The notes: generated by a model from the sequence alone, not told the origin. DNA of 62,377 nucleotides from 1162T-S-0a-05 sp050299435 (GCA_050299435.1 JBNKVX010000012.1:1-62377), one strand, 5' to 3'. Counted from the stretch's first letter, positions 17,765 through 27,659 are shown. Program-made: numbers and translations.

Positions 17765-18598
17765 TTAAAAGTAGTGATTCAAAAAAAATTCATATGATTT
17801 CTTGTGTTCGCACGCTAAAAATTTGGATGATTTTAATGATGTTGAACCATGCTCCTTATCGTGTACGACAAGCGATTCAACATGCTGTACTACAAGACCT
17901 ACGCGTCGAGTTTCTTCCGCCACGAAGCCTTCCTCCCCAAAAAGGAATCTCGGGTAGTTTATAGAACCTCCGCACTCAAAATAATGTCTCGTGAATACCA
18001 TAAAGGCACCATGCGCACCATACATTTCCCCACCTTTTGGTCTTACCTCCAAATGCGCACTTTTAGCCCGGATTTTATCACGCATAGATGAGGCAAATCG
18101 GTGCAACAAAAACAAAAATCCATTACTACATACTCGAATCATAAACTCAATTTTTTCTCTAGAGGGACGCTCAAGCATTTTTGGATTTAAATCACTTCCG
18201 TGATTCATTGAAAGAATCGCAGGTGCAATAACGCCAATGTGTGAACCAACTATTAAAGATCTCAAGTTTTTAAAGAAATCCTCATCCAATATTAAATCTA
18301 CATTCGAAACGATCACATAGTCAAAATGGTCTAAAGGCTTTCCCTGTGAACGAACACCTTTACAAAAAGCAGGAAAATAACCTATATTGGCATTTTTTTG
18401 ATAAAAAAATTTAAAATCAAACGATACGTCTCGCACCAGCTCAACTCCCAGTTCTTCTACCGAGTTGTCGCCAAGCACCACAGTCAGCTCCACCTCTGCG
18501 CACCTGGAATATGCTTTTGACACGGACTCCAATAGTTCCGACGCATCCTTGTATGCATTAAAACATACACATACTAGGCATATACGACATTTATCCAT
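17765..18598 (-). CDS. Glycosyltransferase family 2
   Basis: A 277-residue GT-A enzyme in the cytoplasm. ICLVCVCFNAYKDASELLESV opens the nucleotide-binding fold, GDNSVEE and NANIGYFPAFCKG follow, and VIVSNVDLIL (about 94-103) holds the metal-binding acidic site. GGEMYGAHGAFMVFTRHYFE and LFGEEGFVAEE resemble the acceptor half of rhamnosyltransferase-like GT2 proteins. It overlaps the end of wzy by eight bases. Rhamnosyl transfer would fit with rmlACDB, but the sugar is not proven. Confidence 0.85.
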   Translation of the reverse strand: MDKCRICLVCVCFNAYKDASELLESVSKAYSRCAEVELTVVLGDNSVEELGVELVRDVSFDFKFFYQKNANIGYFPAFCKGVRSQGKPLDHFDYVIVSNVDLILDEDFFKNLRSLIVGSHIGVIAPAILSMNHGSDLNPKMLERPSREKIEFMIRVCSNGFLFLLHRFASSMRDKIRAKSAHLEVRPKGGEMYGAHGAFMVFTRHYFECGGSINYPRFLFGEEGFVAEETRRVGLVVQHVESLVVHDKEHGSTSLKSSKFLACEHKKSYEFFLNHYF

Positions 18599-19937
18599 TA
18601 AAACAATCTCTATTTTTCATTATTTTTAAACACTGGAAATACATTGTCAGGATTACCACTTGCACGACTAAAACTGCAGGGATAGTCACCCACATAAATG
18701 TACTAATTATGTAAGTTTGATAGGATATTGCGACAAAAAAAACGAAAAATATAATGTATACGGCATTGTCTTTCGAGCAAAGCAAACGGTAAAAAACAAA
18801 ATTGCTTAAAAGACCAAAAAAAGAGGCCATCATAAGTGAACCAATCAGCCCAAAATCTATAATTAAACCACGAAAAACCGTATATATATTTGTAACAATA
18901 TAGTCGCCATAGAAATAAAACTCGTTATACACCCCCATAGGAATCGATCTATCATCCCCCAACATTCTAAAAAAAGACATCCATGTGTAAAAACCAACCG
19001 TTATCGATTTTTGTTCAAAAATCATTACTGACTCAGCAAAATAACGCTCTGAGAACCAATCAGAAAAAGCATATATATGGCCCGACGAATAAGTAATTAA
19101 ATACCTCTTTAGTTTAAAAAATACATACTCGCTATCTGAAGAACCATACAACCCTCTCGCAAGGAAGGACATTATAATTACGGGTAAGACAAAAACTGTA
19201 TAAATAAGTAGAGTTTTCGCCGCTCCATATGTAATTAGTTGATAGTTTTTATCGTGTATCCTAGAAACCAAGATTCCACCACAAAAAAGAAATATGGAGA
19301 AAAAAAACAATCCTTTAGCACTCTGAAGAATCATTACAAGAAGTGATGGCAAAAAAGCAAAAAAAACTACTAGCATTTTCGATTGTCCACTTCGTATGGA
19401 CCCGTAAAACAACCCTCCAAATACTACTGCAATATAACTAGATAACAAACCAAGTTTTGAAAATACTGTGACAACAATTTCATCGGCGTATCTCTTTTTT
19501 GCGTACCCTCCCGCAACAGCTATAGGGTTTGAGATAATATCACCAAAAGAAAAACCTTGACTAAATACGCCCGAAAGCAGAAACACAATAGCTATAAATG
19601 ATGCCACATAGAACATTAAACGGAATAGGAATGTATTGAATGTTTCTGCGGAACTTTTTTTACATAGGTTTGCTCTAAAGGCAACCCGCCAGTTAAAAAT
19701 AACCACACTAGAAACAAACGCCAAATTAAAAGCAAAAATATACAAAACCGCAAAGGGATTTACAGGGGCATTAAAAGCTACAAAAAATGGCAACAAGGTA
19801 TACACAAACCAGAACAACGGGAATATTGACGCAGGACTCAACCAACACCCTACAATCCTCTTTGAAAAATAGGCCAAAAGCAAAAAGCCAAAAGCCAAAA
19901 ATATTGACACCAATTTGAATGCGATAATTTCGGTCAT
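18591..19937 (-). CDS. wzy: Oligosaccharide repeat-unit polymerase (Wzy)
   Basis: A 448-residue integral membrane protein with about eleven hydrophobic segments, starting with a pair at 5-25 and 38-55 and ending with two at about 385-440. It matches the O-antigen/oligosaccharide polymerase family in size and topology, with a large loop around 275-335 (LKRYLITYSSGHIYAFSDWF) and the short motif SAKGLFFF in the middle. It would join undecaprenyl-linked units on the periplasmic side. The start overlaps the wzx stop (ATGA). Sequence identity among Wzy proteins is low, so the call rests on topology and position. Confidence 0.75.
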   Translation of the reverse strand: MTEIIAFKLVSIFLAFGFLLLAYFSKRIVGCWLSPASIFPLFWFVYTLLPFFVAFNAPVNPFAVLYIFAFNLAFVSSVVIFNWRVAFRANLCKKSSAETFNTFLFRLMFYVASFIAIVFLLSGVFSQGFSFGDIISNPIAVAGGYAKKRYADEIVVTVFSKLGLLSSYIAVVFGGLFYGSIRSGQSKMLVVFFAFLPSLLVMILQSAKGLFFFSIFLFCGGILVSRIHDKNYQLITYGAAKTLLIYTVFVLPVIIMSFLARGLYGSSDSEYVFFKLKRYLITYSSGHIYAFSDWFSERYFAESVMIFEQKSITVGFYTWMSFFRMLGDDRSIPMGVYNEFYFYGDYIVTNIYTVFRGLIIDFGLIGSLMMASFFGLLSNFVFYRLLCSKDNAVYIIFFVFFVAISYQTYIISTFMWVTIPAVLVVQVVILTMYFQCLKIMKNRDCFNG

Positions 19938-21184
19938 TTATTATTCACACCACTCCAACCCAAATACTTCACATAAATAATTGCAAATAGCAAACACTCA
20001 CCAAAGACAAAACTCCCTACACCACCATATTCTCCAAATGCTGAGCACAATAATAATGAAACGGCTAACGTTGTCACGCCTGCAATAGCAATTGACGCAG
20101 CATATATATCACTAAACCCAAGTAAATTAAGTCCAATTGTTCCAAACATATAATTTGGAATTCCAAAAAATATTGCGCCTGACATTAGTGCTGTTAATAA
20201 TAGCGCTTCACCCTCATATCCTCGCCACAGCTCCATGCTAGATAACACATACAAAACCGCGATTACTACTGGAATAACCGCCGCTAAAGCACCCAACTGC
20301 GCCCAAGTTCTATGCCAGATTGATGTTCTAATTGCTGACCACGCTGTTTTCCCTTTTAAATCTCTTACCAACTTTGGAAAGGCCAACTGATTTAGCGGCC
20401 TAGCTAGCGCCTGAAAACTTTTTACTGTTTTTTCCGCCAAGGCGTAAACCGCAACGGCGTCGGGCGAAGAAACCAATGACAACACTAGAATATTGGAGCC
20501 CCGAAATAAGGCAACCGACAAATTTCCGATCAAGATTGAAACTTCGCTTTTGATGCTGAACCATATGGACTTAACTGGCAATAGTGTAAATTTGAGCCTT
20601 CTCTGAAGTAGCACATATAAGACGCTCAATACACCCGAAAAAAAATAACTCCCTGCCAATACGCTAATTGACAATAAGTAGTCGTCGGGCTCTTTAATAA
20701 AGACATAAATTAAGATGCAAGCAAGTACACGTGAGCAAAACACAAAAACACAAATCGAGATATTTTCTTCACATGCCTGAAAGTAATAATTTGATTGCAA
20801 TATCATTCCCAAGGGAAACATAAACCACAAAAGAATGGATAAAAAATAACTAGAATAAAATATTACGGTCGCCGCCATTACCAGCAACAACATTACCGTT
20901 AACAGCGCCAGCCTAGTTACCATTATAGACCAATAGTAGATGGACTCTTCACAACGATCACTCGTTGTACGCGCATTGACGATTCTTGAAACACCGCTAA
21001 CATCGTAACTAAAGAGACAAACCGCAAGCACAAACAAGATTACAGCTTCAGACGCAACCAAAACTGAAAACTTATCACTTTCCAAGCGTAAAAATAGATA
21101 CGGAAAAATCAGGAGTGGAAATAGCGCATTTGCTCCCTGTACCCCCACCAATGAAAAGAGGTTTGTTAAATCTTTTTTTTTCAT
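19934..21184 (-). CDS. wzx: Wzx-type repeat-unit flippase
   Basis: A 416-residue membrane protein with about twelve predicted helices of the MATE/MOP type. It begins MKKKDLTNLFSLVGVQGANALFPLLIF, a standard polysaccharide-synthase N-terminus, and has GNLSVALFRGSNILVLSLVSSPDAV in its second half. It would flip undecaprenyl-diphosphate oligosaccharide across the inner membrane. It lies 186 bases after wzz and overlaps wzy, with which it works. Confidence 0.85.
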   Translation of the reverse strand: MKKKDLTNLFSLVGVQGANALFPLLIFPYLFLRLESDKFSVLVASEAVILFVLAVCLFSYDVSGVSRIVNARTTSDRCEESIYYWSIMVTRLALLTVMLLLVMAATVIFYSSYFLSILLWFMFPLGMILQSNYYFQACEENISICVFVFCSRVLACILIYVFIKEPDDYLLSISVLAGSYFFSGVLSVLYVLLQRRLKFTLLPVKSIWFSIKSEVSILIGNLSVALFRGSNILVLSLVSSPDAVAVYALAEKTVKSFQALARPLNQLAFPKLVRDLKGKTAWSAIRTSIWHRTWAQLGALAAVIPVVIAVLYVLSSMELWRGYEGEALLLTALMSGAIFFGIPNYMFGTIGLNLLGFSDIYAASIAIAGVTTLAVSLLLCSAFGEYGGVGSFVFGECLLFAIIYVKYLGWSGVNNK

Positions 21185-21370
21185 AAGGTACTTATGGCTT
21201 CATTAAATCTATCGACTCCACGATTTCGACAGCCGGTATTTTATACTCAAGTCATCAATCTCTGCTTAAAGAGCTGAGCACTACGTAACACTTTATGTCA
21301 ATCAATACTTAGAAACCACCAATTTCATTTCAATACTGAGTTATTGCGTAAGCATTTTCACAATTTTTGA

Positions 21371-22387
21371 TTAAATATTTTTTCTACCGAAATATCTAAA
21401 AAATAACAAAATCACCCCTAAAAGTCCGCCTAAAATTACCCCTAACACTACAATCAAAGCTCGCTTTGGTCTGGATTTGAGCTCAGGCACTACAGCACCG
21501 TCAATTGTTTTAAATACGTACTCATCCCTTGCCTCTGCAAACATAATTGTTTTTACTTGCTCCTCAATCAATTCATAAAAGACCGTATGCATTTCTGCAA
21601 TTGAAGTTCTTTCAAGCTGTTCCGTCAGATATTTAATACTTCTCTCTGCCTCTTCGACATCTCGCTTCCTTACAACAGAATTAATATCTTCAACTAACCA
21701 ATCAACCCATTGTTTTGAGTCTGTTGGCGAAAAAAATTCCACCTCTAACGAAACAAAGTATGTTTCTTTATTCTGTGACACACTTAATCGCTTGAGGAAT
21801 TCTTCGTACGCCTCTTGCATGCTTGGTTTAGGTTTTTTTGGCAAAAAGACATCTCTTACCCATGTATCCGTTTTGACGTCATAAGCTGCTGAGTCGATTA
21901 TTAACTCTCCCTTATCCCTGTCCCAGCCTTCCGCCGCCATCAACGGAACTAACAAATTATGCTTTTTAATAAAGTAAGATATAAATTCACGCGACTTCAA
22001 TACCTCTAAAGCCAAGATAGTTTTATCTATCTCCCTGCCACCGAGGTTCACCCCAGCCAAACTCGCCAGCCCACCCAGTTGACCTGCCATTCCCGCTAAT
22101 CCGCCTCCGGAATTTTCTTCCGCTGGTGCCAACAAAGCTTCGGACTTATAAATATTCGGTAGATATAACGCTATTGCTAAAGAACCAACTGCAAACAAAA
22201 AAGCAAGACCAATAGCAATCCATTTCCCACCCCAGAACACATTCCATAATTCGCGCAGATCAATCTCTTCGTCACTCGAAGCAGGCGCTCCCAACTGACA
22301 GAATGGACTCGACGCGCTAGCCAATTCATCCAGCTTTTTGGTAAGCAAATCAATGCTCTCTTCTAATGTTTTATTATCCATACTCAT
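21371..22387 (-). CDS. wzz: Wzz chain-length regulator
   Basis: A 338-residue co-polymerase of the inner membrane. The first membrane helix is at about 53-74 and the last at about 308-328. Between them is a large periplasmic domain containing a Gly-rich stretch (GGGLAGMAGQLGGLASLAGVNLGG) and a coiled-coil part (EEAERSIKYLTEQLERTSI). The final proline-rich SRPKRALIVV fits Wzz. No Walker motif or tyrosine cluster is present, so this is the LPS-type Wzz and not a Wzc kinase. The start may be 22387 or 22381. In Pseudomonas a wzz gene lies beside ihfB in the same way. Confidence 0.88.
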   Translation of the reverse strand: MSMDNKTLEESIDLLTKKLDELASASSPFCQLGAPASSDEEIDLRELWNVFWGGKWIAIGLAFLFAVGSLAIALYLPNIYKSEALLAPAEENSGGGLAGMAGQLGGLASLAGVNLGGREIDKTILALEVLKSREFISYFIKKHNLLVPLMAAEGWDRDKGELIIDSAAYDVKTDTWVRDVFLPKKPKPSMQEAYEEFLKRLSVSQNKETYFVSLEVEFFSPTDSKQWVDWLVEDINSVVRKRDVEEAERSIKYLTEQLERTSIAEMHTVFYELIEEQVKTIMFAEARDEYVFKTIDGAVVPELKSRPKRALIVVLGVILGGLLGVILLFFRYFGRKNI

Positions 22388-23167
22388 GCGTCAACTCAAT
22401 TATCATTTCTTAAGGAGATATTTACACGAAAGTTCGTTGTTTTTATATGATATAAAAAAACATCTTATCGATCATTTATTAAACTTATTTTATTGCACAC
22501 TCCATTGAGCCAAGGCCTAAGTCCGCAACTTCGCCCAAATAAACCAGTCCTTACCGATTTGTCGCACCTTTTCCACTACACAAAAGGAAGTCCCTATTCG
22601 CGCAAAATTTTGGATTTACGCGTTAAATCGTTTCATTTATCAAATATAGAAAATCCGTATTTTCAGAAAAATAGATGTCGGTTTTCAATGAGAACACAAC
22701 TTGTCTATCGCACTTTTCAAAAAACGTCGAACGCTGCGTAGGCACAATACACCCTAACCCACCCTGTTAAATCAATTGCGAAGGTTGAAGGCTAATGTTT
22801 GTCAATCAACAAAATAATAAACAGGTGGGTATATCGACGACTTGTGACAATTAAATTCACTCGTTACTTCATTTTTTCGCGAAAGGACAACTCACCTCTT
22901 ACAACTTTTCTTTCTCTAAACATAACTCATTGACTTCGCTGCTAAGTATTTTAATTTCCATATCGTGTGCGCTAGCAGGTATTCCATAATAATTAAGAAC
23001 AACCTCATTTTATTATGCAAAAAATTAAATTATTACTGCTTTGAACTCAACCTGAATATTGTTTTTATTAACTTAAGCATCTAGTATTCATTTACAACGC
23101 TTACGACTGAAATTAATACATCGACTTATAGATGCTCTACAGTCAATAATATCACTGAGACTTAGCG
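22388..23167. other. 780-base AT-rich non-coding gap upstream of wzz
   Basis: No protein with family features is encoded in any frame; an 82-codon rightward open frame has no recognisable motif or ribosome-binding site. The stretch nearest wzz (about 22440-22500) is very AT-rich and should hold the promoter of the leftward operon. I looked for a JUMPstart/ops element (GGCGGTAGC) and did not find one. Confidence 0.5.
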
Positions 23168-24238
23168 TTACGCAGATGCGAACAGGCGCCGCTTGCTCCA
23201 ACGAATGAATTTCCAAGACCTTTTAAGCAAAATCTGGTAGGCAATGACAAAACCAACAGCAAGAGCAAATGAGGCGTAATCAGGTGCATCCAGCTTCATC
23301 AATACTACGCCCATTGCCACGAATTTTGCTTGAACAATTACCAAAATGTGAAGAGTCTGCTTAGAGCTAAATCCAGCACGTCTCAAGATATGATGTATAT
23401 GAGTACGGTCTGGATTCATTGGCGACTTGCCACGTTTAATCCTACGATACATTATTGTAAACATATCTGTCATAGGCAACAGAATAAACCACAAGGCGAC
23501 TACTGGTGAAAATGCCGGTAACGTCTGCTGCGACCCCTGAATTAACATCACACCTATGGACAGCCCAAGAAACATGCTTCCAGCATCGCCCATAAATACT
23601 TTCTGAAACTTCCTTTTTTCACTGCCCCATATATTAAATATTAAGAACGCGGCTGCAGCGCCAATAAACGCCAAACATAAAAATTGGTAAGTAACTTCAC
23701 CACTAAAGCCAAAAAGTCCGACCAAACCAATCATTGCAACAATCGAGATTACTCCAACCAAGCCATCCATGCCATCCAGCATATTCATTGCATTGATAAT
23801 ACCCACCAAGCTTAGCACCGTAAGAGGATAACCCCACAAGCCCGGATGAATCTCCCCCAGCCCAAAAATATTTCCAAAGGTGTGGATATGTACGTCTAAT
23901 CCGTAAACAAAAATACAGGAAACAAGGAATTGGCCGACCAAGCGAAACTGGGCACTAATATTGTAGCGGTCATCCAGACTGCCCATAAACACAATAAGCC
24001 CACCGGCGAGCAAAAATAATCGCACGAATATGGGCTGCTCTATAAAGACAAATGTGGTAAGAAACACGCTGGAATATATAGCAATTCCGCCTATTAAAGG
24101 AACAACACCTTCGTGGTGTTTGCGGCCGCCTGGTTTATCGACGAGTTCGATGTAATGCGCTATTGGTTTAAGTACTCTTACAACAATAAATGCTGTAACA
24201 AACGCGAAGGCTAGTATTCCTATTCCTTGCATTTCCAT
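23168..24238 (-). CDS. wecA: Undecaprenyl-phosphate GlcNAc-1-phosphate transferase
   Basis: WecA starts glycan assembly by moving a HexNAc-1-phosphate from the UDP sugar to undecaprenyl phosphate at the inner membrane. The 356-residue protein has about eleven helices and the family marks GGRKHHEGVVPLIGGIA, NAMNMLDGMDGL (about 149-160), VFMGDAGSMFLG and MNPDRTHIHHILRRAGFS. The latter His-rich loop is typical of WecA rather than MraY. The start has GGAG eight bases before it. It lies 69 bases after manC. Confidence 0.92.
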   Translation of the reverse strand: MEMQGIGILAFAFVTAFIVVRVLKPIAHYIELVDKPGGRKHHEGVVPLIGGIAIYSSVFLTTFVFIEQPIFVRLFLLAGGLIVFMGSLDDRYNISAQFRLVGQFLVSCIFVYGLDVHIHTFGNIFGLGEIHPGLWGYPLTVLSLVGIINAMNMLDGMDGLVGVISIVAMIGLVGLFGFSGEVTYQFLCLAFIGAAAAFLIFNIWGSEKRKFQKVFMGDAGSMFLGLSIGVMLIQGSQQTLPAFSPVVALWFILLPMTDMFTIMYRRIKRGKSPMNPDRTHIHHILRRAGFSSKQTLHILVIVQAKFVAMGVVLMKLDAPDYASFALAVGFVIAYQILLKRSWKFIRWSKRRLFASA

Positions 24239-24281
24239 TCACTATCTCCAGTTTTTGCACTCCCCGATTTCGGGCGCGAGT

Positions 24282-24297
24282 ATATACCATGGTATAT
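24282..24297. promoter_or_regulatory. 16-base perfect palindrome between manC and wecA
   Basis: ATATACCATGGTATAT is its own reverse complement. It lies 11 bases after the manC stop and 44 bases before the wecA start. It could be an operator or an RNA hairpin; no T-tract follows, so it is not a normal terminator. Confidence 0.35.
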
Positions 24298-24307
24298 CTC
24301 AAGCAAA

Positions 24308-25726
24308 TTAATTTATGACATCTTTTTCTACACGAATGACGTCGTCTTCCCCAAAGTAGTTCCCGGTTTGTACTTCAATAAGAAGCAAGGGCAACTTCCC
24401 TGAGTTATTAATACTATGCGTTTCTCCAAGCTGAATATAGGTTGACTGATTCTCAGATAAAAGCTCGATATCGTCACCCTTTTTTATTTCAGCCGATCCT
24501 TTTACAACAACCCAATGTTCTGCCCTATGCTGATGCTTTTGTAATGATATTTTCTGACCGGGTTTAACTTCGATACGATTTACCCTATAACCTTCACCTT
24601 CATCAACTACGTCATAGCTGCCCCAAGGTCTAAAAACATGGCGATGGTGCAAACGCTCTGTACGCTGTTTATTATTCAGCCAATCTACTACACGCTTAAC
24701 GTCTTGACTTTGTTCCAGGTTTACAACTAATAGTGCATCATCTGTGTCAATAATGCCTATATTTTCAAGCCCTATCGCTGCAATAAGTTTTTTATCGCCG
24801 TGAATGAGAGTATTAACGCAATTGTTTAGCCATGTGTCGCCAAAGTAAGCATTCCCATCTTCATCCTTCTCAGTTGACTGCCACAGAGATTCCCAACTTC
24901 CCAAATCAGTCCATCCTGCATTCAAGGGCACAACCCAAGCTTTAGCTGTTTTTTCCATTAAGGCAAAATCAATAGAAATGTTTTCAGCTTGACTAAAGCT
25001 TTCTTTATTTAAGCGTATAAAATCAAGATCTGCCTGGGATTTCTGTAATGAATTGTTAGCGAGTTCAATCCACTGATTCCCTGTGGCGTTCAATTCATTA
25101 ATCAATGTCGTCGCCGAAAAAACAAACATTCCGCTGTTCCAAAAATATCCACCTTCCTCTAGATATTTTTTTGCGGTGTCAAAGTCAGGCTTTTCTACAA
25201 ATTTCTCAACAGCTGCGCCTTCATTTTCACCTTCAATATCCGCCTTAATATACCCATAACCTGTTTCGGAGTGGGTGGGAACAATTCCGAATGTGACCAG
25301 TTTTCCTTCCCGTGCTTTTTCAAGCGCGTTATCCAAAACTTTGTTAAAAGCATCAACGTCTTTTATGAGGTGATCAGCTGAAAGAATGACTAACATAGGG
25401 TTGGAATATTTACTTTGTGCAAAAAAAGCGGCGGCGGCTATCGCGGGAGCAGTATTACGCCCAACAGGCTCAAGTAATATATCCGGCTTCTGCTCGCACA
25501 CTTCACTAAGTTGCTCCGCCACCATAAAACGCTGATCTTCATTACAAACGACTATTGGGGGCTGCAAATGCTTTACCCGCATAGCAGTATGCTGAATCAT
25601 GGTGTAATCACCATAGAGTTTGTGCAATTGCTTGGGGTAAGCCTTGCGAGATTTGGGCCACAGTCTTGAGCCACTCCCACCGGAGAGAATTACGGGTACT
25701 ACATTGGAATAATCGATAACAGACAC
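24308..25726 (-). CDS. manC: Mannose-1-phosphate guanylyltransferase / mannose-6-phosphate isomerase
   Basis: A bifunctional enzyme (ManC/AlgA/CpsB type, 472 residues) making GDP-mannose. The N-terminal nucleotidyltransferase has VILSGGSGSRLWPKSRKAYPKQ and FVEKPD. The C-terminal cupin isomerase (about 350-472) has GQKISLQKHQHRAEHWVVVKG. It starts with GTG behind AGGGAAG. Only 67 bases separate it from ihfB, so it may be partly transcribed with ihfB. No phosphomannomutase is in the window. Confidence 0.92.
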   Translation of the reverse strand: MSVIDYSNVVPVILSGGSGSRLWPKSRKAYPKQLHKLYGDYTMIQHTAMRVKHLQPPIVVCNEDQRFMVAEQLSEVCEQKPDILLEPVGRNTAPAIAAAAFFAQSKYSNPMLVILSADHLIKDVDAFNKVLDNALEKAREGKLVTFGIVPTHSETGYGYIKADIEGENEGAAVEKFVEKPDFDTAKKYLEEGGYFWNSGMFVFSATTLINELNATGNQWIELANNSLQKSQADLDFIRLNKESFSQAENISIDFALMEKTAKAWVVPLNAGWTDLGSWESLWQSTEKDEDGNAYFGDTWLNNCVNTLIHGDKKLIAAIGLENIGIIDTDDALLVVNLEQSQDVKRVVDWLNNKQRTERLHHRHVFRPWGSYDVVDEGEGYRVNRIEVKPGQKISLQKHQHRAEHWVVVKGSAEIKKGDDIELLSENQSTYIQLGETHSINNSGKLPLLLIEVQTGNYFGEDDVIRVEKDVIN

Positions 25727-25793
25727 TAAACTTCCCTGAACGCGTAAAAGTGCTTATTTTTCAATGACAAAGCGGATTAAATTGCGGTCGCGA

Positions 25794-26117
25794 TTATACA
25801 GGACTTTTGTGGGTATTTGCCTGGATTTCTTGTTGAAGACTGTCATTCACCCTGTCTCGCATTTCCTTCCCTGGTTTAAAGTGGGGAACATACTTTCCCG
25901 CCAAAGTTACTGATTCCCCAGTCTTGGGGTTACGTCCGGTTCTGGGCGCACGGAAATGAAGAGAAAAGCTTCCAAACCCACGAATTTCAATACGATTACC
26001 TGTCGCGAGACATTGAGACATGTATTCAATGACCAATTTTACAGCCAGCTCAATATCTTTTGCGGAGAGTTGATCCTGCCTCTCTGCAATTCGCTCTATT
26101 AATTCGGATTTGGTCAT
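25794..26117 (-). CDS. ihfB: Integration host factor beta subunit
   Basis: A 107-residue DNA-bending protein that pairs with IhfA. It begins MTKSELIERIAERQDQLSAKD, has IEIRGFGSFSL, and carries the beta-arm signature RAPRTGRNPKTGESVTL, followed by VPHFKPGKEMRDRVN. The last 13 residues (IQANTHKSPV) are a short extra tail. In related bacteria it follows rpsA directly; here a 4-kb block with wecC, wecB and a tviB-type gene separates the two. Confidence 0.96.
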   Translation of the reverse strand: MTKSELIERIAERQDQLSAKDIELAVKLVIEYMSQCLATGNRIEIRGFGSFSLHFRAPRTGRNPKTGESVTLAGKYVPHFKPGKEMRDRVNDSLQQEIQANTHKSPV

Positions 26118-26196
26118 TTTATGTGATCTTTTTGCCCAGTAAGCTTGATTAGTTTTGAAGAGATTGATTTTCCCTTCAAATGACCAAGTTACATTA

Positions 26197-26202
26197 ATTA
26201 TA
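26197..26202 (-). promoter_or_regulatory. -10 element of the ihfB promoter
   Basis: The minus strand reads TATAAT, 80 bases before the ihfB start. A good -35 at normal spacing was not seen, so this is tentative. Confidence 0.35.
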
Positions 26203-26335
26203 GAGAAACTTTCGCACTTTGTTGCGCCAAGTCCTTGTTATACAACAAATTTGTACTTAGTGAAAGGTAAAGCACGAATTTCAGTAGCATAGCTGCGACA
26301 ATTGGCCGATTTTCATCATTATTCGGTATAACCCT

Positions 26336-26363
26336 TTGAGACGAAAGAAAAAACCCCTATAAT
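26336..26363 (+). promoter_or_regulatory. Sigma-70 promoter of wecC-wecB
   Basis: TTGAGA (26336-26341), a 16-base spacer and a perfect TATAAT (26358-26363) are followed by a GC-rich stretch. The -10 lies inside an inverted repeat (AAAAAACCC at about 26347-26355 and GGGTTTTTT-like at about 26383-26390), with a smaller CGCG-GCTT-CGCG hairpin at the likely RNA start. Confidence 0.6.
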
Positions 26364-26435
26364 CCGCGGCTTCGCGAAAATCGGGTTTTTCCTAATAAAT
26401 CCTTCTTTAAAATGTTCATTGCGAAAGGGGCAATC

Positions 26436-27644
26436 GTGTCGGAAAATTTTCAATCTGTTTGTGTTCTGGGTTTGGGTTATATAGGGCTACCCACTGCATC
26501 TCTTCTGGGAACAAAGGGGTACTCGGTAACTGGAGTTGATGTCTCATCCAGAGTCGTTGACACCATTAATAGCGGTAAAATTCATATTGTCGAGCCAGAC
26601 TTGGACCTATTGGTTAAATCAGCGGTTAATGCAGGCAACCTGAAGGCCAGCTTAGAACCCACTGAATCTGACGTATTTATCATTGCTGTTCCCACCCCAT
26701 TCAAAGGAAATCACGAACCAGATTTGTCTTATGTCGAAAAGGCAACTCTTTCAATTTCCCGGTTCGTGAAGCCTGGTAACCTTGTAATTCTGGAATCGAC
26801 AAGCCCCGTGGGTACAACTGAGGAAGTCGTTGCTTCCATCCTTATCAAAGATGGGCATGACGTAAACAATGAGATCTTTGTTGCTCACTGTCCTGAGAGA
26901 GTCCTGCCAGGTCGAATACTTGTTGAGTTGGTCCAAAATGACAGAATTGTTGGTGGGATCAATGAGAAATCAACAAAGATAGCGTCGAGTTTTTATAAAG
27001 AATTTGTAAGTGGCGAAGTATTGGAGACTAATGCAAGAACTGCTGAGCTCTCTAAACTTTCTGAGAATTCTTACCGCGATGTGAATATTGCTTTTGCCAA
27101 TGAGTTGTCATTGATTTGTGATAACGAAGGCATTGATGTTTGGGAGTTAATAAAGCTCGCTAACCGCCACCCACGAGTGTCTATTCTCAACCCGGGACCA
27201 GGTGTTGGCGGACATTGTATAGCCGTAGACCCGTGGTTTATTATTGCGAGAGACAGGGAAAATTCAAACATTATTCGTACAGCACGCGAAGTCAATGAAA
27301 GAAAACCTGAATGGGTAGTTGATAAAGTTAAATCTAAAGCAGAAAAATTTAAAACGCCTACTATCGCCTGTCTAGGTTTAGCATTTAAAGCCAATGTTGA
27401 TGATTTGCGCGAGTCGCCAGCTGTGCAAATTGCAAAAAAACTACGCAGCGAAGAGATTGGAGAGCTGGTCGTCTGCGAACCCAATATTGAGTCACATAAT
27501 GATTTTGAACTGAAATCACTTGATGAAGCCTTGGCCTTAGCTGACATTGTACTGATCTTAGTGGATCATGATGAGTTTCTAGATATTCCCGCTTCAAAGT
27601 TAAATGAGAAAATAGTTATAGACACACGCGGTATTATTAAATAA
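26436..27644 (+). CDS. wecC: UDP-N-acetyl-D-mannosamine dehydrogenase
   Basis: WecC oxidises UDP-ManNAc to UDP-ManNAcA in two NAD-dependent steps. VLGLGYIGLPTA near the N-terminus binds NAD. ESTSPVGTTE, HCPERVLPGR, LSENSYRDVNIAFANEL and GPGVGGHCIAVDPWF (with the catalytic Cys) are all present, as is GLAFKANVDDLRESPA in the C-terminal domain. The GTG at 26436 is preferred because AAAGGGG lies five bases before it; an ATG at 26412 would add eight residues. It forms a two-gene rightward operon with wecB against the direction of the rest of the cluster. Confidence 0.92.
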   Translation: MSENFQSVCVLGLGYIGLPTASLLGTKGYSVTGVDVSSRVVDTINSGKIHIVEPDLDLLVKSAVNAGNLKASLEPTESDVFIIAVPTPFKGNHEPDLSYVEKATLSISRFVKPGNLVILESTSPVGTTEEVVASILIKDGHDVNNEIFVAHCPERVLPGRILVELVQNDRIVGGINEKSTKIASSFYKEFVSGEVLETNARTAELSKLSENSYRDVNIAFANELSLICDNEGIDVWELIKLANRHPRVSILNPGPGVGGHCIAVDPWFIIARDRENSNIIRTAREVNERKPEWVVDKVKSKAEKFKTPTIACLGLAFKANVDDLRESPAVQIAKKLRSEEIGELVVCEPNIESHNDFELKSLDEALALADIVLILVDHDEFLDIPASKLNEKIVIDTRGIIK

Positions 27645-27659
27645 AAAAAAAGGAAAGTA

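Noticed and set aside
22493..22741. An 82-codon rightward open frame in the wzz upstream gap
   Set aside because: No ribosome-binding site, no recognised motif and composition like the surrounding non-coding DNA.
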